Source of the DNA: CAKVLS01 sp045534265
Lineage (GTDB): Bacteria > Bacillota > Clostridia > Christensenellales > UBA1242
DNA length: 64,000 nucleotides
Assembly (NCBI GenBank): GCA_045534265.1
Contig: JAZSJH010000007.1
Coordinates: 124,001 to 188,000, forward strand
Direction: 5' to 3'
Shown here: positions 8,846 through 15,730 of the stretch, piece after piece
How positions within the stretch are numbered: position 1 is the first letter of the stretch
Layout of the letters: every line of letters starts with the position of its first letter
Translations under genes and position numbers: made by a program
The notes under the pieces: model-generated
What the model was told of the DNA's origin: nothing
What the model saw: the letters and a program-made list of their open reading frames with translations, nothing else
The model's database searches: none

Positions 8846-8970
8846 GTCGGTAATCCTACAGTGTAAAGCAACTAAGGCAACTTTTAGTATGCAGTGAAGA
8901 ATATTTAGTCTTAGTGTGTAGACTTCTCATAAAAAAGGCGCTAGAGCTATACTAGTGGCTTTTTTATTTT
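8846..8970 (+). ncRNA. candidate structured small RNA between gerC and rpsF
   Basis: About 120 nt with its own promoter-like sequence upstream and an intrinsic terminator at 8935-8970. No reading frame spans it. Internal pairing is visible: CTACA near 8852 can pair with TGTAG near 8918, enclosing a hairpin GCA-ACTAA/TTAGT-TGC at about 8873-8892. I could not match it to 6S RNA, SRP RNA, tmRNA, RNase P or a riboswitch class from memory. It could be a free small RNA or an attenuated leader of the rpsF operon. Confidence 0.45.
8935..8970 (+). terminator. Rho-independent terminator of the candidate small RNA
   Basis: Ten-base arms AAGGCGCTAG and CTAGTGGCTT pair at nine positions (one G-G mismatch, one G-U). 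The loop is AGCTATA and the stem is followed by TTTTTATTTT. Confidence 0.7.
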
Positions 8971-9038
8971 CAAAAAAAGTTATTGCAATTTTTTTGCATA
9001 TATGATATATTTATTCAGTAATAATCAATTTGATTATT

Positions 9039-9079
9039 TCCTTGCTGATGCAAAATCAGCCGATTAGTCCAAAAGGAGG
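9039..9079 (+). promoter_or_regulatory. rpsF leader, candidate S6:S18-binding autoregulatory element
   Basis: A hairpin CTGAT (9045-9049)/ATCAG (9055-9059) is followed directly by CCG (9060-9062). The outer bases TCCTT (9039-9043) can pair with AAGGA (9073-9077) inside the Shine-Dalgarno AGGAGG. This matches the described S6:S18 leader logic: a P2 hairpin, a CCG in the 3' internal loop and a P1 stem whose stabilisation hides the ribosome-binding site. The family assignment is from memory and not aligned. Confidence 0.5.
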
Positions 9080-9089
9080 TAAATTTTAG

Positions 9090-9371
9090 ATGACAAATTA
9101 TGAAGTTCTATACATCATTTCTCCAAGTGTTTCTGAAGAAGAAAGAGAAGCTTTGATTGCAAAATTCAAAACTTTTGTAGAATCTAAATCAGGCACTGTT
9201 GCAGGAATTGATAAATGGGGCCTTAAGAAATTGGCTTATCCTATTTCTTTCAAAACTGAAGGTTTCTATGTATTGATGAACTACGCAGCTTCTGCAGAAG
9301 TTAGCACTTCTATGGAAAGCCTAATGAGAATCACAGACGGCATCTTAAGAGCAATCGTAGTTAGAAAGTAA
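9090..9371 (+). CDS. rpsF: 30S ribosomal protein S6
   Basis: 93 residues, full length. Sequence is typical S6: MTNYEVLYIISPSVSEEER at the start, KWGLKKLAYPI in the middle and GILRAIVVRK at the end. S6 binds 16S rRNA in the platform together with S18, which is encoded two genes downstream. The strong Shine-Dalgarno AAAAGGAGG is 10 bases before the start and lies within a possible regulatory stem. The operon order rpsF-ssb-rpsR is the standard Bacillota order. Confidence 0.98.
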   Translation: MTNYEVLYIISPSVSEEEREALIAKFKTFVESKSGTVAGIDKWGLKKLAYPISFKTEGFYVLMNYAASAEVSTSMESLMRITDGILRAIVVRK

Positions 9372-9421
9372 TTTTTTAATTTTTGTGCCTATTGTAGACA
9401 TAGGCAATAAGGGAGTTTTAT

Positions 9422-9820
9422 ATGAATAAAGTAATTTTAATTGGTAATTTGACAAGAGACCCAGAGCTAGCTACCACAAACAGCGGAATTAGCTATTGCA
9501 GATTTAGCCTAGCAGTTCCAAAGAGATTTACAGCTGGTGGCGAAAGAGAAGCTGAGTTTATCAATATCGTAGTATGGCGTGGACAAGCTGAAAATTGTGC
9601 TAAATATCTTAAAAAAGGTAGCAAAGCTGCAATCGTAGGTAATATCCAAACTCGTAGCTATGACGCACAAGACGGTAGCAAGAGATATGTTACAGAAGTT
9701 GTTGCCGAAGAAGTAGAATTTATCGGTTCTAGAAACGGTGGCGATTCTATGGAAAGCCATAAATCAAACGAAGAAGTTTCAGACCTTCAACCAATAGATG
9801 ATGATACTCTTCCATTCTAA
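9422..9820 (+). CDS. ssb: single-stranded DNA-binding protein
   Basis: 132 residues. An N-terminal OB-fold (residues 1-105: MNKVILIGNLTRDPEL, YCRFSLAVPKRF, INIVVWRGQAENCAKYLKKG) is followed by a short acidic linker and the C-terminal partner-recruiting tip DDDTLPF. It is shorter than Bacillus SsbA (about 170 residues) because the linker is brief. It coats single-stranded DNA in replication and repair. Located 50 bases after rpsF with Shine-Dalgarno AAGGGAG. Confidence 0.97.
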   Translation: MNKVILIGNLTRDPELATTNSGISYCRFSLAVPKRFTAGGEREAEFINIVVWRGQAENCAKYLKKGSKAAIVGNIQTRSYDAQDGSKRYVTEVVAEEVEFIGSRNGGDSMESHKSNEEVSDLQPIDDDTLPF

Positions 9821-9866
9821 TAAAACTAAAATTTTTATATAATCTATAAAAGGAGAATTTTTAACA

Positions 9867-10154
9867 ATGGCAGAAGAAAAAGTAGAAGTTAAAGAAGTAG
9901 CTGCTGCTCCAGAAGCAAAAGAATATGTAAAGAAGCCAAGAAGAGCTCCAAGAAGAAAAGTATGTCCTTTCTGCGCTGACAAGAGCAAAGTTATTGATTA
10001 TAAAGATGTTGCAACTCTAAAGAGATTTGTAACAGAAAAAGGCAAGATCGTTTCTCGTCGTCAAACAGGCGTATGTGCATTGCACCAAAGAGAACTTGCT
10101 GTTAACATCAAAAGAGCAAGAAATATCGCTCTTCTTCCTTTCAAAGGAGAATAA
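9867..10154 (+). CDS. rpsR: 30S ribosomal protein S18, zinc-ligand type
   Basis: 95 residues with an Ala/Glu/Lys-rich N-terminal extension of about 30 residues. The S18 core starts at RRKVCPFC and includes DYKDVATLKRFVTEKGKIVSRR. CPFC together with CALH forms a possible four-ligand zinc site, typical of the Cys-containing S18 version. It has Shine-Dalgarno AAAAGGAGA. Last gene of the operon, followed by a terminator. Confidence 0.97.
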   Translation: MAEEKVEVKEVAAAPEAKEYVKKPRRAPRRKVCPFCADKSKVIDYKDVATLKRFVTEKGKIVSRRQTGVCALHQRELAVNIKRARNIALLPFKGE

Positions 10155-10164
10155 TAAAAACAAA

Positions 10165-10191
10165 AGTCCTGACTATGTTAGGGCTTTTTTA
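10165..10191 (+). terminator. Rho-independent terminator of the rpsF-ssb-rpsR operon
   Basis: AGTCCTGAC/GTTAGGGCT stem with wobble pairs and a TTTTTT tail. Confidence 0.8.
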
Positions 10192-10253
10192 TTTGAAAAT
10201 TTTACAAATTACAGCATTTTTTGATTAAAAGAGCCTTGTAATCTAAAAAATAT

Positions 10254-10283
10254 TTTACAAAAATATGTTATTTGCTATATAAT
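10254..10283 (+). promoter_or_regulatory. SigA-type promoter
   Basis: TTTACA at 10254-10259, 18-base spacer, TATAAT at 10278-10283. It drives the Lys-rich membrane protein at 10307. Confidence 0.7.
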
Positions 10284-10306
10284 TGGAATATAGGAGAAAA
10301 AATATT

Positions 10307-10750
10307 ATGCCAGACAAAAAAGAAGAAACAAAAGAAACTAAGAAAACAGAAACTAAAAAAACTGAAACAAAAAAGGCTGAAACTAAAAAAGAAGAGCCAG
10401 CAAAAACTGAAACGAAAAAGACCGAAACAACAACCGAAAGTAAAACAGAATCAAAATCAAGCGGAAAACACCCTCTTTACCTTGATATGACAAAATGGTC
10501 ACTTAGAAAGGTAGCTTTTCTTACTATTGTAGCGCTTGGTGTTTTGCACCTTGTTAGTGCATTTCTTGCAATATTCAACTTACAATCAGTTGTATCAGGC
10601 TTGCAAGCAGTAGCATCAGCTATTGCAACAGCTGTAGTTGCAGTTCTTTCTTGGTCATATGCTGCGGAAAGAAACAAAGAGTGGAAAATTATCTACTTTA
10701 TCTGTCTTCTTGTAGTTGTTATAGGAATGATCGTTCCACTTGTATTTTAA
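10307..10750 (+). CDS. membrane protein with Lys/Thr/Glu-repeat N-terminus
   Basis: 147 residues. Residues about 1-55 are a low-complexity, highly charged tract built from repeated ETKKT-type units. It is followed by roughly three hydrophobic segments (FLTIVALGVLHLVSAFLAIF, VVSGLQAVASAIATAVVAVLSW, IIYFICLLVVVIGMIVPLVF). The frame is open 24 bases upstream, but ATG 10307 is the one preceded by AGGAG at proper spacing. The N-terminal tract is expected to be cytoplasmic; its role is unknown. Similar Lys-rich tails occur on two other membrane proteins in this window (28134 and 39197). Confidence 0.8.
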   Translation: MPDKKEETKETKKTETKKTETKKAETKKEEPAKTETKKTETTTESKTESKSSGKHPLYLDMTKWSLRKVAFLTIVALGVLHLVSAFLAIFNLQSVVSGLQAVASAIATAVVAVLSWSYAAERNKEWKIIYFICLLVVVIGMIVPLVF

Positions 10751-10762
10751 TATAATAAAAAG

Positions 10763-10792
10763 CTCTTAAGAAAAATTCTTAAGAGTTTTTTG
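10763..10792 (+). terminator. Rho-independent terminator
   Basis: Perfect ten-base stem CTCTTAAGAA/TTCTTAAGAG with an AAA loop, then TTTTTT. Confidence 0.9.
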
Positions 10793-10823
10793 GTTGAGAT
10801 TAATTTTTTATATTATTTGCAAT

Positions 10824-10857
10824 AAAAAACATCACATAGTTTGTGATGTTTTTTTTG
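10824..10857 (-). terminator. bidirectional Rho-independent terminator
   Basis: CATCACA/TGTGATG stem flanked by six A on the left and eight T on the right. It can end the minus-strand gene 10862-11398 and any plus-strand read-through. Confidence 0.85.
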
Positions 10858-10861
10858 CGTT

Positions 10862-11398
10862 TTACTTTTTACCTTTCTTTTTGCCTTTAGCAGATCCTTC
10901 AGCCAAAGCTCCACAAAGACCGCCAAGTACTGGAAAAACTGTAAGAGCAATAGCTCCAAATACATTAGTCCAAATGTTCAAACTTGTATTATTTGTAACT
11001 TTTGGGCTGTTTGCAACTACAAATATAATTAGGCAAATAGCAATCAAAATGCCACAAACAACAAGAATAACAGAAAGAAGTTTTCTAAGACCGTTAAATT
11101 TGTTACCTTTTTTTGTGTCTAAAGCAAAAAGAAGAATATAAGCAACAGTTGCAACGGCAACGATTATTGCAAGAATTCCAGCAATTGTTTTGAATGCAGG
11201 TTGCCAAGTTTTGCCAGAAAGTTGATATGTAATATCTATATTCTCTGGTTGGCTAAAAAATCCAAAAAATTCTTTTGTATGGGTTGCATTATCTCCAAGC
11301 ATGCCGCCAAGTTCAAAAATGTTTATAAAGGTAAATACGCTAGCAACAATGCCAAGAAGGGCTGTGATTACGCCAAAAACAAGTTGTTTTGTTTTCAT
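10862..11398 (-). CDS. four-helix membrane protein, unknown function
   Basis: 178 residues with about four membrane segments: residues about 7-30, 72-92, 104-128 and 143-165. A polar loop of about 40 residues lies between the first and second. The C-terminus is a short basic tail SAKGKKKGKK. No family recognised. The start has a good Shine-Dalgarno (AAAAGGAGA on the minus strand). Overlapping plus-strand frames here are out-of-frame shadows. Confidence 0.8.
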   Translation of the reverse strand: MKTKQLVFGVITALLGIVASVFTFINIFELGGMLGDNATHTKEFFGFFSQPENIDITYQLSGKTWQPAFKTIAGILAIIVAVATVAYILLFALDTKKGNKFNGLRKLLSVILVVCGILIAICLIIFVVANSPKVTNNTSLNIWTNVFGAIALTVFPVLGGLCGALAEGSAKGKKKGKK

Positions 11399-11470
11399 AA
11401 GTTTCTCCTTTTATTTTATTTGATAATTAATTATATTATATTTTTTCAAATATTGTAAAACATTTAGAAA

Positions 11471-12265
11471 CTATTTTTTATATATTCTAATGTCAAAAGC
11501 AACCTTAGTTTTTAATACGTCAACAGATTGTAGTTTTTTGTGGTCGTTAAGGCTGGATTTATAATAAAAAGGAGTCATCTTAAGAAGGTTAAAGATGTCT
11601 TCGCCTTTAACTTCTATATCATATTCCAGAGTGTATTCTTTAATAAGGTTTATGTTTTCAAACTTTTTGCTAGATTCTTTTATTATTACTTTATCAAGTA
11701 GTTTTTCTTTTAGTCCCAACAAGTGCTTTGGTGCGGGAGTTATTTTGATTACAATGCCACCGGGGCGCAAAACTCTCAAAAACTCTTCCACGCTATGCGG
11801 CGCAAAATTATTTATTATTGCGTCTACACTTTCGCTTGATATAGGCAAGTCTACAGCAGAGCCGACAATATAGTTACAAGAATCGTCTTTTCGGCTAGCG
11901 TACTTAATGCTATCTTTTGAGATGTCTATGCCAATAATTGTGTGTGGATACATAAGATGTTTGTCTAGCCTATGTGTATAATAGCCCTCACAAGCCCCTA
12001 CATCAAGTATATTTACGGATTTGTTGTTATTTATTATCTTATTGATTTCTTCGCTCAAAGGTTCATAATACCCGCCTAAAAGGAAGTCTTGTCTTGCCCT
12101 TACCATATCAACATTATCGCCAGGGTTTTTAGATTTTTTCTTATTGGCAACAACAAGATTGACATAGCCTTCTTTAGCTATATCAAAACAGTGGTTATTC
12201 GGGCAAGTGTAAGTTTTTTCATTTCTTTGCAAAATTTCTTTGCAGTTAGGACATAATATTTTCAT
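11471..12265 (-). CDS. rlmA: 23S rRNA guanine-N1 methyltransferase, RlmA family
   Basis: 264 residues. An N-terminal zinc finger (CPNC near residue 5, CPNNHC near residue 18) is followed by FDIAKEGYVNLV, the RlmA family signature. A SAM-binding Rossmann domain contains ILDVGACEGYYTHRL (motif I) and IIGIDISKDSIKYA. RlmA enzymes methylate N1 of G745 or G748 in 23S rRNA; which one is not decided here. The frame continues 36 codons upstream, but ATG 12265 starts exactly at the zinc finger. There is no Shine-Dalgarno. A TATAAT ends six bases before the ATG, consistent with a leaderless mRNA. Confidence 0.9.
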   Translation of the reverse strand: MKILCPNCKEILQRNEKTYTCPNNHCFDIAKEGYVNLVVANKKKSKNPGDNVDMVRARQDFLLGGYYEPLSEEINKIINNNKSVNILDVGACEGYYTHRLDKHLMYPHTIIGIDISKDSIKYASRKDDSCNYIVGSAVDLPISSESVDAIINNFAPHSVEEFLRVLRPGGIVIKITPAPKHLLGLKEKLLDKVIIKESSKKFENINLIKEYTLEYDIEVKGEDIFNLLKMTPFYYKSSLNDHKKLQSVDVLKTKVAFDIRIYKK

Positions 12266-12271
12266 ACTTTG

Positions 12272-12277
12272 ATTATA
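12272..12277 (-). promoter_or_regulatory. leaderless-type -10 element of rlmA
   Basis: Minus-strand TATAAT followed by exactly six bases and then ATG, which puts the predicted transcription start on the A of the start codon. The -35 region is weak (TTCATT, 17-base spacer). Confidence 0.55.
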
Positions 12278-12380
12278 TACCAAAACAAAAGCAAAATGAA
12301 ACAAAAAACAGCATTTTGAATGGCATTTTGAGCGAAGCTTTTTGATAAAAATCAAAATAAAAAAACTCTGCACGAATTTT

Positions 12381-12770
12381 CTATGGCAAAAGCCCTTCTT
12401 CTTGCAATTTGAGTTTCAATCTCCAACAACACAGCGCAATTAATTCGCCATTTGATGGTTTATTGAACTTATTTGTATAATTGGTATCTGTCATTTTGGA
12501 AAAAGATTTACAAACGTCTTCTTTATCAAAACACACTTTAATTAAATTGCGAATCGCCCTTTCAACCTGCATAGCGGTTACATCATATTTTTGGGCGATT
12601 AGCGGATATAATCTAGTTGTGAGATTTCTATGCAAAAGAGAATTGTCGTCAAAACTCAGTTTTATGGCTTCGCACAAATATTCGCTACCAAGCAAACTTC
12701 TATTTACATTAAGAAGCGTATAGTATTTATCAATCTTTTTCTCTATATACAGGTGCAATGTATCTAACAT
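12381..12770 (-). CDS. orphan Spo0A C-terminal-domain DNA-binding protein
   Basis: 129 residues covering only the effector domain of the sporulation regulator Spo0A, with no receiver domain. Landmarks aligned from memory to B. subtilis Spo0A: LLGSEYLCEAIKLSFDD (vs IKGYLYLREAI), LYPLIAQKYDVTAMQVERAI (vs LYPDIAKKFNTTASRVERAI, the recognition-helix region) and KPSNGELIALCCWRLKLK (vs KPTNSEFIAMVADKLRLE). The frame is open back to a TTG at 12803; ATG 12770 is preferred for its AAAAGGA ribosome-binding sequence. It is divergent from the two-gene operon at 13046. It may bind 0A-box-like DNA without phosphorylation control; this is inference. Confidence 0.88.
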   Translation of the reverse strand: MLDTLHLYIEKKIDKYYTLLNVNRSLLGSEYLCEAIKLSFDDNSLLHRNLTTRLYPLIAQKYDVTAMQVERAIRNLIKVCFDKEDVCKSFSKMTDTNYTNKFNKPSNGELIALCCWRLKLKLQEEGLLP

Positions 12771-12813
12771 ATCCTGTCCGTTCCTTTTATCGTTTTTATG
12801 CAAACGGATTTTT

Positions 12814-12842
12814 ATAATAACTTAAATAAATTTTTTACGCAA
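12814..12842 (-). promoter_or_regulatory. promoter of the orphan Spo0A-domain gene
   Basis: Minus-strand TTGCGT (12837-12842), 17-base spacer, TATTAT (12814-12819). An ACGC...GCGT inverted repeat overlaps the -35 element at 12837-12848. Confidence 0.55.
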
Positions 12843-12866
12843 CCGCGTCTACAAAAACGCCCATTA

Positions 12867-12873
12867 TTCGACA
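12867..12873 (-). promoter_or_regulatory. possible Spo0A-binding (0A) box
   Basis: Exact core TGTCGAA on the minus strand, about 60 bases upstream of the predicted start of the orphan Spo0A-domain transcript and about 120 upstream of the divergent operon's start. A seven-base match is expected a few times by chance in 64 kb, so the position is the main support. Confidence 0.35.
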
Positions 12874-12958
12874 TATTTTGCATCAAAAACCCGCCTAAAA
12901 TGGTTAAAAAATGCATTTTTTTATTTTTTGAAATTATAAAATGTTGAGTTTTGTTGTA

Positions 12959-12987
12959 TTGACAATAAACTTGTCTGGTGTTATTAT
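12959..12987 (+). promoter_or_regulatory. strong SigA promoter of the unknown two-gene operon
   Basis: Consensus TTGACA at 12959-12964, 17-base spacer, TATTAT at 12982-12987 with TG just upstream. This is the closest match to consensus that I found in the window. The leader is about 50 nt. Confidence 0.85.
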
Positions 12988-13045
12988 GATTATAATAAAT
13001 AAATATATTATGTCTTTTGGCAAAAAACATTTTTTGGAGGGAGTC

Positions 13046-14368
13046 ATGGGAAAGAAAAAGAAGAAAAAAGTAGTTCTAACTCAAGAAAACAAAGGTTACT
13101 CTAAAAAAGGCAAGTCAAAAGGCCATCAAAAGAATAAATATGATGCAAGATATCATGACACTGAAAGAGAAATAAGAGAGCAAAAAGAAAAGCATGCTTC
13201 TCTTGAGCATCAATATCTTGTTGACTATGCAAGGGCAATTGCAAGCCACTCAAAAAGACCTTTTTCACTAAAATATTTTGGAAAAGAGTTTAGTGAGTCA
13301 AAACTTACTCAATACGAATATGAAATAAAGAAAGCTAGATGGCTTTCTAATCCAAAGTCATTGCCAAGGCTTATTGATATATGTAACGAACACCTTCGCA
13401 ATGTGTTTGGTCCAGATGGTCCAGATAATTATCAATTACCATCAGGTTATAGACTAAAAGATGTTCCTACAGACAAACCATCAAGAGAGCCAGAAGAGTA
13501 TGTGTTTACTCATAGCGATAAAAGATGGGAAGGCTTTATGAAAGCCCGCAAAATTCCTATTACCGAATGGGAAACTCAAGAAAATACTAGAATGTCAAAA
13601 ATCAAGACAAGAAAGTTTATTATGAATGTAGACAATCAAATACTTCTTGGCGAAGTAACAATAGAAACAACCAAAGCTTATGATAATATCGAAAAGGGCG
13701 CAAAGAGTGGTATTAAGTTTTCTATCTATTACAGAGGTAAAGAAGACGGGAAGTTTATTGTAGATAGATGGGACTATGAGCCACTATCTGAACACCTAAA
13801 CAAATTTGACAAAGGTGGATACTTCCAAACTGATGGTGTGAAAGTTCCAAAAACTGCACACTCTCACGAACATAGATATACCCTTCATAGTAGATTAGTA
13901 TTAACTCAAAACCAATCTCCAGATATCTGCCCAACTCCTATTAATCTTAACAGAGACCCTAGAGAACCAGAAATTAAATATGGTAGCTTTGGTGCAATGG
14001 TTACAGATTTTGAAACAGTTTTCAACCTTGGCGCTATACAAATCCCACACAACGAACTTGCAAAAACACCTTTGAGAAAGTTGGGCAAAATGTATTGCCC
14101 AGAGTGGAGTACAGAACTAAACGAAGAAATTCCAGCTATGGTGGACCTAGACAAAAAAGTTTGTGGAGACCTAGCTCCTAACACAAAAATCCTTGGCAAT
14201 GGTCAAATTACTATGGATATAGACGCCGTTATCAAAGAAGGGCATACAGTGACAGTATCTTCATTTGATTCAAAAGAAAGTGAAGATGTTGTAGAAGATG
14301 CAACAATCAGCGAAAATCAAATTGCAATGAACCTTACAAAAGGTGATGATGGAGGAATGATTCAATGA
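13046..14368 (+). CDS. uncharacterised protein with basic N-terminus and His-rich motif
   Basis: 440 residues, no family recognised. The N-terminus is strongly basic (GKKKKKKVVLT, then KKGKSKGHQKNK), as in nucleic-acid-binding proteins. Residues about 195-300 contain FSIYYRGKEDGKFIVDRWDYEP followed by AHSHEHRYTLHSRL. A charged beta-hairpin followed by a His-x-His-x-His cluster is loosely reminiscent of small toxin-like nuclease families such as TumE, but this is only a pattern resemblance. Start chosen at ATG 13046 after GGAGGG; the open frame upstream covers the promoter. Its stop overlaps the next start (ATGA). Confidence 0.8.
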   Translation: MGKKKKKKVVLTQENKGYSKKGKSKGHQKNKYDARYHDTEREIREQKEKHASLEHQYLVDYARAIASHSKRPFSLKYFGKEFSESKLTQYEYEIKKARWLSNPKSLPRLIDICNEHLRNVFGPDGPDNYQLPSGYRLKDVPTDKPSREPEEYVFTHSDKRWEGFMKARKIPITEWETQENTRMSKIKTRKFIMNVDNQILLGEVTIETTKAYDNIEKGAKSGIKFSIYYRGKEDGKFIVDRWDYEPLSEHLNKFDKGGYFQTDGVKVPKTAHSHEHRYTLHSRLVLTQNQSPDICPTPINLNRDPREPEIKYGSFGAMVTDFETVFNLGAIQIPHNELAKTPLRKLGKMYCPEWSTELNEEIPAMVDLDKKVCGDLAPNTKILGNGQITMDIDAVIKEGHTVTVSSFDSKESEDVVEDATISENQIAMNLTKGDDGGMIQ

Positions 14369-14766
14369 TAGATTTTGAAAAATTGAAGAAAAATTTAGCA
14401 GAAGCCAATGTATTTACAAAATATACAGGCGCTACTATACTTAACACAAACCTAGTATGCTACCTAGGAGAAGAAGAGACTTTTCCTATTTCTATAAGTG
14501 AAAGTGATGGAAAGATAGTTTTGTCTGACTTTGGTCAAACTTTTGATAAACTAGACGAGCAAGATATTACATTAGAAGACGAAGAAACAGCAAAATATGT
14601 AAACAAAGTTTTGACTACTCTAAATGTAACAATGGGTCCTTCAAACGAACTTATGGTAAAAACAGATAACGAACAAACTTGTGTATATGCAATAGGCAGA
14701 TTATACCAAGCAATCATACTTTTATCATACCTAGATTTGCAGTTTGAATACGAAGATGAAGAATAA
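14365..14766 (+). CDS. DUF1828-like protein
   Basis: 133 residues, strongly acidic. The pattern ETFPISISESDGKIVLSDFG...TFDKL, followed by a helical region ending IGRLYQAIILLSYL, resembles DUF1828 (a family with a conserved L-S/T-D-x-G turn). No catalytic function is established. It is translationally coupled to the basic 440-residue protein, and the opposite charges suggest the two could bind each other (inference). A terminator follows directly. Confidence 0.75.
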   Translation: MIDFEKLKKNLAEANVFTKYTGATILNTNLVCYLGEEETFPISISESDGKIVLSDFGQTFDKLDEQDITLEDEETAKYVNKVLTTLNVTMGPSNELMVKTDNEQTCVYAIGRLYQAIILLSYLDLQFEYEDEE

Positions 14767-14772
14767 AAAAAT

Positions 14773-14804
14773 AAAAGCAAGTTTTATACAACTTGCTTTT
14801 TGTT
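14773..14804 (+). terminator. Rho-independent terminator
   Basis: AAAAGCAAGTT/AACTTGCTTTT stem with a six-base loop and a T-rich tail. Confidence 0.85.
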
Positions 14805-14808
14805 TTGT

Positions 14809-14837
14809 TTGATTATTAGATAAAAAAATAGTATAAT
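14809..14837 (+). promoter_or_regulatory. SigA promoter giving a near-leaderless PHP mRNA
   Basis: TTGATT at 14809-14814, 17-base spacer, TATAAT at 14832-14837. The ATG starts nine bases after the -10, so the 5' leader would be only about 3 nt. Confidence 0.75.
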
Positions 14838-14846
14838 ATTTTCACT

Positions 14847-15713
14847 ATGAAGAACGTCGATTTACATATGCATACACTTCATTCAGATGGCGTAATGTCT
14901 GTTGAAGAAATAATAAAAGAAGCAAAAGAAAAAGGCCTTGCAGCAATATCAATTACCGACCACGACACCGCAGAAGCATACAAAGATTTTGACATCACAA
15001 GTCAAGGAATAGATATGATAACGGGAACAGAACTTCTTTGTACAGCGGGCGGTTGTTGTATAGAAATTTTGGTCTATGGCTTTCAATATAAAAAAATGGC
15101 AGAATTTATAAAGCAAAACTGCCCAACAAGAGAGTATGAAAGCATCACAAAAACCGAAAGGGAAATGGCTGTATTAAAAAATATGGGAGTTAATATTGAG
15201 TTTGATACTCAAAACTACGATTACAGTGTTCCGGGGTGTTGGATAATAAGAGATTTTTATAAAATATTATCTAAGGATAAAAAATTTATTAAACAAGCAA
15301 AGCAAGAAAACCCAGCCCTATTAGATGGCGACAAAGCTTTTTTGCGTAAAGGTATAAATAATATTGATTCAAAGTTCTTTGTAGATATGTCAGATGTTTG
15401 TGCATCACTTTCCCAAATAAGAAAGTTTTGTGACGATAATAATTGCCTTATGTTTTTGGCGCACCCATTTGAGTATGGGGATAATGTAGAGTATGTGCTT
15501 AATATTGCAAAAGACTATGTTGATGGTATAGAAATTTATCACCCAACAGCAAATGAAGAGCGAAGACAATACTTAAGGGATTTTGCTATCAAAAATAACC
15601 TTATGATGAGCGGTGGTAGTGATTATCACGGCTTTAGGGGTGAGATGAATAGCGAAAAAGTTCCTTATGAGATTTATGAAAAGATAGCAAACAAATTATT
15701 AATTTTGAAATAA
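14847..15713 (+). CDS. PHP-domain phosphoesterase (YciV/nucleoside bisphosphatase-like)
   Basis: 288 residues. PHP metal-site motifs are all present: HMHTLHSDG (residues 7-15), ITDHDTAEAY, LAHPFEYGD and a C-terminal SGGSDYHG. Members of this group hydrolyse 3',5'-nucleoside bisphosphates or act as 5'-3' exonucleases on RNA ends; the exact substrate cannot be read here. No Shine-Dalgarno; the start directly follows a promoter. Located 17 bases upstream of pflA in the same direction, so it may be co-transcribed with it. Confidence 0.9.
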   Translation: MKNVDLHMHTLHSDGVMSVEEIIKEAKEKGLAAISITDHDTAEAYKDFDITSQGIDMITGTELLCTAGGCCIEILVYGFQYKKMAEFIKQNCPTREYESITKTEREMAVLKNMGVNIEFDTQNYDYSVPGCWIIRDFYKILSKDKKFIKQAKQENPALLDGDKAFLRKGINNIDSKFFVDMSDVCASLSQIRKFCDDNNCLMFLAHPFEYGDNVEYVLNIAKDYVDGIEIYHPTANEERRQYLRDFAIKNNLMMSGGSDYHGFRGEMNSEKVPYEIYEKIANKLLILK

Positions 15714-15730
15714 AAGGAGATGCGGGGCTT

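Noticed and set aside
8846..8970. 6S RNA or SRP RNA
   Set aside because: No 6S-type long closing stem around a bubble, and none of the SRP GGAA/apical-loop motif that I know. Left as unclassified.
10272..10490. 72-residue Lys/Gln-rich frame overlapping the gene at 10307
   Set aside because: It is the same A-rich repeat read in another frame; the 10307 frame has the ribosome-binding site and membrane helices.
10794..11141. 115-residue plus-strand frame
   Set aside because: Antisense shadow of the minus-strand four-helix membrane protein, which has a proper ribosome-binding site.
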